Origin: Branchiostoma floridae
Taxonomy: Eukaryota; Chordata; Leptocardii; Amphioxiformes; Branchiostomatidae
DNA: 64,000 nucleotides
Direction: 5' to 3'
Assembly: GCF_000003815.2 (NCBI RefSeq)
Contig: NC_049995.1
Location: 10,782,976 to 10,846,975 of the forward strand
This document shows, in pieces, positions 38,020 through 48,000 of the stretch. Each line of letters opens with the position of its first letter. Positions within the stretch are counted from its first letter, which is position 1. The translations under genes and the position numbers were made by a program. Under the pieces are notes generated by a model, which saw nothing but the letters and a program-made list of their open reading frames with translations, did not search any database and was not told the DNA's origin.

Positions 38020-41000
38020 ACTAAGAAGAAGTAGGCACAAAACAATTTGAGTAGTAGAAATTACTTCCTTACTTTTTTTACAAGGCTCGAAAGCGAATGA
38101 AGTTTCCCCTTGGCGAAACCGCTAAGCGAACCCTTCGGTAACCACAAAGTGACCCCATACGATGGAACTTCCAGAATCTTTAACAAAATGTGCGTTACTT
38201 TTGTCACTTGCACTTCATAGTTAAACCCGTAACGGGTAGGCAAAATGCAAGTTAAGTTGTGTAAATTACTTCCTTACTTTTTTACAAGGCTCGAAAGCGA
38301 ATGAAGTTTCCCCTTGGCGAAACCGCTAAGCGAACCCTTCGGTAACCGCAAAGTGACCCCTTACGATGGAACTTCCAGAATCTTAAACAAAATGTGCGTT
38401 ACTTTTGTTACTTGAATTTCATAGTTAAACCAAGAAGAAGTAGGCACAAAACAATTTGAGTAGTAAAAATTACTTCCTTACTTTTCTACAAGGCTCGAAA
38501 GCGAATGAAGTTTCCCCTTGGCGAAACCGCTAAGCGAAGCCTTCGGTAACAGCAAAGTGACCCTATACGATGGAACTTCCAGAATCTTAAACAAAATGTG
38601 CGTTACTTTTGTTACTTGAATTTCATAGTTAAACCAAGAAGAAGTAGGCACAAAACAATTTGAGTAGTAAAAATTACTTCCTTACTTTTCTACAAGGCTC
38701 GAAAGCGAATGAAGTTTCCCCTTAGCGAAACCTCTAAGCGAACCCTTCGGTAACCACAAAGTGACCTCATACGATGGAACTTCCAGAATCTTAAACAAAA
38801 TCTGCGTTACTTTTGTTACTTGAATTTCATAGTAAAACCAAGAAGAAGTAGGCACAAAACAATTTGAGTAGTAAAAATTACTTCCTTACTTTTCTACAAG
38901 GCTCGAAAGCGAATGAAGTTTCCCCTTGGCGAAACCGCTAAGCGAACCCTTCGGTAACCACAAAGTGACCCCATACGATGGAACTTCCAGAATTTTAAAC
39001 AAAATGTGCGTTACTTTTGTCACTTGAATTTCATAGTAAAACCCGTAACGAGTAGGCAAAATGCAAGTTAAGTTGTAAAAATTACTTCCTTACTTTTCTA
39101 CAAGGCTCGAAAGCGAATGAAGTTTCCCCTTGGCAAAACCGCTAAGCGAACCCTTCGGTAACAGCAAAGTGACCCCATACGATGGAACTTCCAGAATCTT
39201 AAAAAAATGTGCGTTACTTTTGTTACTTGAATTTCATAGTTAAACCAAGAAGAAGTAGACAAAAAACAATTTGAGTAGTAAAAATTACTTCCTTACTTTT
39301 CTACAAAGCTCGAAAGCGAATGAAGTTTCCCCTTGGCGAAACCGCTAAGCTAACCCTTCGGTAACCGCAAAGTGACCCCATACGATGGAACTTCCAGAAT
39401 CATAAACAAATTTTTCGTTACTTTTGTTACTTGAATTTCATATTAAAACCAAGAAAAAGTGAGCACAAAACAATTTGAGTAAAAATTACTTCCTTACTTT
39501 TTTACAAGGCTCGAAAGCGAATGAAGTTTCCCCTTGGCGAAACCGCTAAACGAACCCTTCGGTAACCGCAAAGTGACCCCATATGATGGATCTTCCAGAA
39601 TTTTAAACAAAATGTGCGTTACTTTTGTCACTATAATTTCATAGTAAAACCCATAACGAGTAGGCAAAATGCAAGTTAAGTTGTAAAAATTACTTCCTTA
39701 CTTTTTTACAAGGCTCGAAAGAGAATGAAGTTTCCCCTTGGCGAAACCGCTAAGCGAACCCTTCGGTAACCGCAAAGTGACTCCATACGATGGAACTTCC
39801 AGAATCTTAAGCAAAATGTGCGTTACATTTGTCACTTGCACTTCATAGTTAAACCCGTAACGGGTAGGCAAAATGCAAGTTAAGTTGTGTAAATTACTTC
39901 CTTACTTTTCTACAAGGCTCGAAAGCGAATGAAGTTTCCCCTTGGCGAAACCGCTAAGCGAACCCTTCGGTAACCGCAAAGTGACCCCTTACGATGGAAC
40001 TTCCAGAATCTTAAACAAAATGTGCGTTACTTTTGTTACTTGAATTTCATAGTTAAACCAAGAAGAAGTAGGCACAAAACAATTTGAGTAGTAAAAATTA
40101 CTTCCTTACTTTTCTACAAGGCTCGAAAGCGAATGAAGTTTCCCCTTAGCGAAACCGCTAAGCGAACCCCTTCGTAACCACAAAGTGACCTCATACGATG
40201 GAACTTCCAGAATTTTAAACAAAATGTGCGTTACTTTTGTTACTTGAATTTCATAGTAAAACCAAGAAGAAGTAGGCACAAAACAATTTGAGTAGTAAAA
40301 ATTACTTCCTTACTTTTCTACAAAGCTCGAAAGCGAATGAAGTTTCCCCTTGGCGAAACCGCTAAGCGAACCCTTCGGTAACCGCAAAGTGACCCCATAC
40401 GATGGAACTTCCAGAATCTTAAACAAAATGTGCGTTACTTTTGTTACTTGAATTTCATAGTTAAACCAAGAAGAAGTAGGCACAAAACAATTTGAGTAGT
40501 AAAATATACTTCCTTGCTTTTCTACAAGGCTCGAAAGCGAATGAAGTTTCCCCTTAGCGAAACCGCTAAGCGAACCCTTCGGTAACCACAAAGTGACCTC
40601 ATACGATGGAACTTCCAGAATTTTAAACAAAATGTGCGTTACTTTTGTTACTTGAATTTCATAGTAAAACCAAGAAGAAGTAGGCACACAACAATTTGAG
40701 TAGTAAAAATTACTTCCTTACTTTTCTACAAGGCTCGAAAGCGAATGAAGTTTCCCCTTATCGAACCCGCTAAGCGAACCCTTCGGTAACCACAAAGTGA
40801 CCCCATACGATGGAACTTCCAGAATCTTAAACAAAATGTGCTTTACTTTTGTTACTTGAATTTCATACTAAAACCAAGAAGAAGTAGGCACAAAACAATT
40901 TGAGTAGTAAAAATTACTTCCTTACTTTTCTACAAAGCTCGAAAGCGAATGAAGTTTCCCCTTGGCGAAACCGCTAAGCGAACCCTTCGGTAACCGCAAA

Positions 41001-41490
41001 GTGACCCCATACGATGGAACTTCCAGAATCTTAAACAAAATGTGCGTTGCTTTTGTTACTTGAATTTCATAGTTTAACCAAGAAGAAGTAGGCACAAAAC
41101 AATTTGAGTAGTAAAAATTACTTCCTTACTTTTCTACAAGGCTCGAAAGCGAATGAAGTTTCCCCTTGGCGAAACCGCTAAGCGAACCCTTCGGTAACCG
41201 CAAAGTGACCCCATACGATGGAACTTGCAGAATTTTAAACAAAATGTGCGTTGCTTTTGTTACTTGAATTTCATAGTTAAACCAAGAAGAAGTAGGCACA
41301 AAACAATTTGAGTAGTAAAAATTACTTCCTTACTTTTCTACAAGGCTCGAAAGCGAATGAAGTTTCCCCTTGGCGAAACCGGTAAGCGAACCCTTCGGTA
41401 ACCGCAAAGTGACCCCATACTATGGATCTTCCAGAATCTTAAACAAAATGTGCGTTACTTTTGTTACTTGAATTTCTTAGTAAAACCGCA
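38020..41490. repeat. 204-bp satellite, block 2 (seventeen units)
   Basis: Seventeen head-to-tail units of ~204 bp from about 38061, each starting TTACTTCCTTAC. Two spacer types occur: A with CCCGTAACGAGTAGGCAAAA, B with CCAAGAAGAAGTAGGCACAA. Type B dominates from about 40040 onward. Each unit has the small palindrome CGCTAAGCG. The array ends near 41490 in unique sequence. Confidence 0.95.
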
Positions 41491-41494
41491 AAGT

Positions 41495-42346
41495 TTTGTC
41501 CGGGATAACCATATCCTATATAACACAAAAAACTACCCCCAAAAATAACTGACAAAATGTGACGGAATTGAAGAGTAAATAAGAAGAAGAGTTTAATTCT
41601 GTGGGCCTCAGATTCAAGTGCAAGTTTAAGCATTCAATAACACACATGATGTTATATAGGTTTTGCAAATAACATATTACTCTCGATTATACATACTTCT
41701 GCATATGTCGCGACGATTTAGCACAAAGAGATTATGTGAAAATCAGTAGCTGAACTTTTCAACTTCTTTATTGTCTCCCACACGTATGAATGCCTTTCTT
41801 TACCGCTTGCAACCTTAAGCTTTGCTATACATCCTGTATCTATTCATTTCGGTAAGGTAGATTTTTTACACTGTATAAATCCCTGCTATCAAATAACGAT
41901 GACAAAGGAAACGGGCTGCTTACACCATTTAAATTGTGTGGAGCATTAATTTTATTATCGGTTAAAAATAGAATTTATGTTGCCATTAACATCATCTGCA
42001 TAAAGAAGAACTAAAGGCTTCACTGAAGACGAAACATTGAATTTTTCACGCCTCTGTGAAATTGTATTTGATATGTCGTGATTAATTGTAATCATTTCGA
42101 ATATTCTTTATTAGCATTAAATGTGGCCATTGCTCACTGTCTGTCACCCTACAGTGTACGTGACTATCATAAAAAATATATAACTGTAAACGTAAAAACA
42201 GAAGAAAACAATACTTCCCTGTGAATAAGTAGCCTATCCCAATGACCCTGTGATGTCTATTACAAATGGGGTGGGTTTTCCGGACCGGTGCAATAAGAAA
42301 AAAGTAACGTTTTTATCGTACCCATACCTACCCCTAGTTCTATCAC
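41495..42346. other. Sequence between the satellite and the SLC5A-like gene
   Basis: AT-rich; part is probably the 3' UTR of the SLC5A-like gene. No other signal seen. Confidence 0.4.
42107..42112 (-). terminator. Possible polyadenylation signal of the SLC5A-like gene
   Basis: AATAAA on the minus strand, about 235 bases past the stop codon at 42347. Position and orientation fit; no cleavage evidence is visible. Confidence 0.35.
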
Positions 42347-42496
42347 TTATAAGAAAGTGGCTGTTTCGATTTCATTCACTTTATCATCTCTCTGTCGGTC
42401 AGGTAGATCCGGCTCTTCGCTGTTCTTGGTCCCTTCCTTCTCAGATAGGAACGACGGATTCTCGACGACAGTCATGTTTACAGTCGTGTCTTCCTC
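42347..42496 (-). CDS. SLC5A-like exon 14 (C-terminal tail with PDZ ligand)
   Basis: Forty-nine codons plus TAA after [26 protein letters not shown] ... NEIETATFL. It is acidic and hydrophilic with no membrane segment. The phase (0) matches exon 13 and the length suits the family's cytosolic tail. The terminal T-F-L fits the class I PDZ consensus, and mammalian SLC5A8 is known to bind a PDZ protein through its C-terminus. Assignment rests on splice signals, phase and tail character, not on strong homology. Confidence 0.65.
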   Translation of the reverse strand, partial: EEDTTVNMTVVENPSFLSEKEGTKNSEEPDLPDRQRDDKVNEIETATFL

Positions 42497-44992
42497 CTGT
42501 AGTTGAGACAGAAAGAGAGCCAGTTTTCATATTGTATTTATCTTCAGCTCTCTACTTTGCGTTTCACCTTTGTAAGTTGCAAAGCGCTCTTGCAAATAAT
42601 TGCTTTGTTTCAACCCAACCTGTTGGTCCGTTACCTTCGTCATGGCAATACTGGATGCTCCTCCCCATCCTCGTGAGGGTTCTAAATCCAACTGCAGAGA
42701 AAAATTCCGAGAAAAGTCTTGCTAAAGAAGCGTGCAGTTCAAGAGCTAACAAGTTCTGATTGTGGAGCAGATGTTGCATCCCAAATAGGTCGTCATCGCA
42801 AAGTAGGCCATGAGTCCAACATGGGATGTCCCGGAAAGGTCGCAGGCAGAACTATCTGCCTGTGATTTCCAAAACAGCTATTCAGCAGGACCCATCCAGG
42901 ATTAACAACGGTGTCTATCCGAACATGTACTTGGAGGAGGAGTTTGATTTTCGAAAGATTATTGTAAACCTACTTTCTCTTGTTGTCGGACTCCACAGCG
43001 CAGACACTTCAGCCAACTGTTGGGCAGGAAGCAAAACAGCGCCTCGCAAATCGGGATGGTCAGTTTGGGGTCAAGTTCCTCTGGCTTCTGTGGTCCTGCA
43101 AAATATGAACGACACTCAAGAAAATCAATGCAAAGCAAGTTACATATAAAGTACAGCTCTTTTTTTTCATTAGAAAAAAAGTTGAAAATCAATGAATGCA
43201 TCAAATGAAAATGCATATCAAGCAGTCCAAGTTTTATGTCAATAAAAAATGTTTAAACTATTCATCGTGCTATCATCACTTATCATTACTGCCACTGCTC
43301 ATCATCATAGTCAACATTATCATTATCAAATCATCCAAAGATATGCATTATGCAATGGTTGCTCCAATGTTTGATACTCAAAATCATACTGATTATGGTA
43401 GAAGTATCCTTAGTCATAATATTGATTTAGATATGGTAGTTTTGCTCAAAGACACAGCTCATGTAATCTTTTTTAAAGTTTTGACTTTCATCACCTGTGA
43501 CGAGACTGACCAGAAGACCAACGACGATACAGACGACAGTTGCGAAGGCTCCCAGTAATGTGTAGGACAACTCGTAAAACACTGCTTCGGGTGGGCTGCA
43601 AAAAAAATTCAGTACTTTGAAGTCTTTAGGGCGCCATTCACTTAGTAAACCCGTGCCAAAGAAAGGCACGGACATTTTTAATCTACTTGATAAAAGCCTT
43701 CAGCTAGTTTAGTTGGGCAGCCCTGGCTGTATTTCATTTCATAGAACCGAATACGTGAAATAAAATAAAATCTACTTATGTCATGTCCCGACTTCATATA
43801 TACTTTCTTACGCCAATACATTTTAGCTCTATACAAAAGAGTGATTGTATCACACCACAGAAACGCTAAGCGAGCCCTTACACAATCATGTCAATCCGCC
43901 ATTACACCCATATTCATGTAATGATAAGTCTTGGAATAGACTAGAGTAACTGTATTACTGCTTTGATATTGTTGCCATACATGTGTACAACTGTCTTCGC
44001 TTTTGTCACGAATTTGAATGCTTTGTTTTGCAAAAGAAGCACATGGCTAGCAGTAATGTATTAATATCTATGCTACTGACCCAAATTTTGTAACTGTTAC
44101 TGTAGGTGTCACTTTCGCCAAACACGACTTCAAAATCGCAACACAATAAAAGTGATAAAGATGCTCACTAGCCATTGTCAGTGGGTCCGGCCATAGAGGT
44201 GACGTCATAGAGTGCGGTTGTCATGGCTGCCGTGGTGAAGTTTGCTGTGACGTTGGCCGAGGGACAGCCCTCGGTGGACACGGGTGGCATCCAGCGGGCC
44301 CTCGGCCACACGATCCCGCCCATCCCGACCCATAGGGTCATGGCAAGGCTGGTCAGAAGGCCTACCAACCCTCCCTGTGTTAGAATATACAATGTAGTGT
44401 TGCGAGCAACTCTGTTAACGGACTTGAAAGGCATATAAAAGGTGGTGTCTCGCTGCACTTGGGGCACTGGTGCTGCACTGCGGGGTTCGAAGATTACTCA
44501 ATGAAATTAAGAGATAAAGAACGAATTTTCTTGCGTTTTGTGTATTTTGTTGTCTTCTAAGTCTTCTTACGTATTACGCAATATCTGAATTATACAACAT
44601 CGGCGAAAATAACACAAGTGCCGCAGTAAAAGAACACCGCTGTGCCGCACTGGTGCCTTTAAATGCACACATACATGCATACATGTACAATGAATGAAGT
44701 CCTTTATTGTATATTTCTGAGCAAAGTACAGGTTACAACAAAGACAAAGCATATATGTAGAATCATAATTCTAGTATAGAAGTTTGGCATCTTCTCGCTT
44801 CATGGTAATATGGTGCAAATGTAGGACTATATGGGTTTAGCAATAATATTGTTGGTTTGTCAAAACGTATGAGAAATACATGTTTTTTCAATGCTACTCA
44901 TATATGAACACAGACACGTATAAACGTTCACACACACACAAACAAACAAACAAAGAGAGAGACACAGAGAGAGAGAAAGAAAGGCCGGAAGA

Positions 44993-45032
<40 letters not shown>

Positions 45033-48000
45033 CGTCAACTGAAAAAGGTAGTAAACCAAAACTAAACGTTAACGTACCCATTTGTTAGCGCACGGGAAGA
45101 ACATCCCCAGGGTGAAGATGCCGAATATGGGCCCTCCCACCATGCCGAATATACTGAGAGACGCCTGAACCACCGGACCCATCAGGGACGCGATGTACGA
45201 CATCATGATCATGGAGCAGCCGAACAACATCGCTGAAACAATCAATCATTTCCCAAAATAATTTCATTGGTAGAGTATAGTATATAGGTGAATTCTTTTA
45301 CACAGCCAGTATGTTCTTACTTTGCTTACGTTTTACGACGAGGGGGGGATGCAAGTTTAGCCAAGTTTGGGATTGTGCAGAACAGAGGTTAGAAGCTCTG
45401 AGTAAGGTGTCTGAGAGACGTCTAAACGTAAGCAAAGTGAGTACTTACTGGTTGTGTAAAAGAATGATCTATCCAATCAATTAATCTTTATTGCACAACA
45501 ACTGCAAGGGGTACAATACTAGTATATGGCAAGTTCTAGTGCAGTACATGTATAAGAAATCAAGTCTACGCAATAGCTTATTACAATAGTAAAGAGCTAT
45601 ATATAACCAAAGACGGTGTGCTTCTAACTTATACTTTTAATACGTTGGACTACAATCCAAGTTGTTCAAACGTGTATTTCTGCCACTTTCTAACTTTACA
45701 TCCGGTTTGTATTACAGTAAGTTTTATGTGAACTCTGTGTTTATTTCATTTGTTTGTTTGAATATTTTATCCTTTTTCGGTCTGTTTGGTAGAAACCCAC
45801 AGTTATGTGATTATTGCACAGTGGATCGGAAGTTTGTCATGATATCAGAAGGAAATTGTGTAGTAAGATACTTGAAGAATTGGAAGGCTTAGTCTGATTT
45901 GGCTCCGTCCCAATATTGTAGACAGTCAGGAAGTGATCATGCGCATGGGCCGATGATACTCGCCTCTGTGCTAGACCTACACAAGCACTAGTATGTACCA
46001 GGTCGCTAGGGTTACCAATTTAGATCTTGTTGTTGTTGTTGTTGTTTGTATGTATCATACCCTGTATCCATTGAATGTCATAACTTACCAAGACCCTTAG
46101 ATATCCAGGTGTACTTGAGATCGGTGAGGTTGGGGAAGCAGGGCTTGACGAAGTCCTCCAGCGCCACGGCGGCGAGCGCGTTCAGGCCCGAGGACATGGT
46201 GCTGAGCGCCCCGCTGAACACACAGGCCGTGAAGAGACCGGGCATACCGGGAAACTTACCCAGGATGTCCATCACAAAGTACGGCATCATCTGTGAAACA
46301 CATAATTATTGAGATAGGCTCGTAGCTTCAATGCCTTTTATATAGTACAATGCTAAACTTTCTTCCAACACAAAAGTGTATACAAATTTTCAACGACTAC
46401 TTCAGGATCAATACTGATAACCAATCACTTCAATCCTAAACTCACAAGGGTTACAGACACGTGATCTTATCAACACTGGACTTGTGACGCCATAATTTGG
46501 TCAAACGTGCCAGGATGTTTATAACTCCCACCGTACCCGTCTCTGTTCTGTTAGAATAGAGATTGCGATCTGGCAGAATCGGCCAGTCGAATTTATCGAA
46601 TAAACCTGTACTCCTACGTTTACCATCAAGTATTGACACATCACCAAGTTATTGCGTTTTGTTTGTCTCAAAGAAACAAGCCTTATCTTGTTTGTGTGAT
46701 GCATACACACATATTTATTGACTGTGTGTTTTGAAGGCAGGGCCAACCCCTTAAGTAGTATGCACTACACTACAATTGGATTCTTCTGATAAGATTGTGA
46801 ATGCTCTACTTTACCTGGTCCGAGTTGTCTATGTAGCCCATTAGCTTGGGGTCGCAGTCGTGGTACCGTGCGTACATCACCAGTCCGCTCACACAGGCGA
46901 AGGACACCAGGATCGACAGTCCCGGGATGTTCCACAAGATGGCGCTGTTACACGTGGAACAAAACGTTCACAAGTATAACTATCAAGTTTAACGCACAAA
47001 CGTAAAATATGTGAACTTGAATTACACTTTAATCACCTTTGAAACTCTCCCACGTAATGTAATTACTCAATTACACCTATCTGATTCTCATTCTGATTCT
47101 GTATGCCAAAGTAAAAACTTTCGCTGTTTTGTGACCTTGTGGACTCTGTTACCAGATTGTTCTCCCAATTGTCATCTTCGTTTAATGCCACCCGTGTCAA
47201 AATTGACTAATGTAAGGACTCACATCTGCGCCTTCTTGACGGAAGGACAGCTGAGGTACCGCTGCACCTGTGCCTGGTTCACCCCGTACACAGCCAGCCA
47301 GATGAACGTTCCTCCCACCACCACGTTCCAGGACGAGTGGCGGATCCGCGGGTCGGGGTCAAAACTGGAAACAGAATCTAAGAATGAATCTTCAGGCAGG
47401 TTTTGGGGCAATCTAGCATTTTGGTCTCGATCCGAACAAAATAATTTCCATAGAGAGATGAAAGAGGTAATCTACATTATAAAGCTCATCAACCATCCCG
47501 AGACGGGGGCCGATACCAACTACCGGGCACCTTTGACCCGTTGCTGACGTCACGCTTCATGCTACCCCAAGCGTTTATGTGTTGGTAGAAATCAGTATGA
47601 ACACTGATTTTAACATGAAGGATGTTTTTTTTTTCTTACTTGATTGTTTGACAAGAGCAGTGAGGCAATCAGAGAATCTGCCTTACCTTAAATTCATGAT
47701 TTAACATTTAGGCAATTCTATGATTGATTGACTGGCTAGCTACAGTACATGCTCATTAAAGTTGAAACTTCAGCCCGGTTTCGATGAGCCTCGTGTATAT
47801 TGGAAAGAGTTTCTTAGATGACGAAAAAAACATCTTTCCATTGCTACGGGCTTGTTAGCACATCTGCATATGATCCACGACCTCCTACTACCGTCTCCGG
47901 TGACGGTTTGTCTTTAGACACAGAACCGCACGTCGGTTTGTGAAAATACCGCCATACGACCCTTGTTAGACAATCGACGGTTAAACGTCATGCTGGTTAA

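Noticed and set aside
40310-40687. A 125-codon minus-strand frame running through two satellite units
   Set aside because: It arises because the unit has one frame free of stops; the peptide repeats with the satellite, other units break it, and it has no start or splice context.
42250-42759. A 169-codon plus-strand frame
   Set aside because: It overlaps exon 14 of the minus-strand transporter and reads as its antisense shadow.
42826-43149. Plus-strand frame with a protein-like start, opposite exon 13
   Set aside because: It lies antisense to exon 13, which is supported by phase and family motifs; no splice partners found.
43861-43895. AAACGCTAAGCGAGCCCTT as a stray satellite unit in the transporter's intron 11
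   Set aside because: Only about 20 bases resemble the satellite and the flanks do not match; likely chance.
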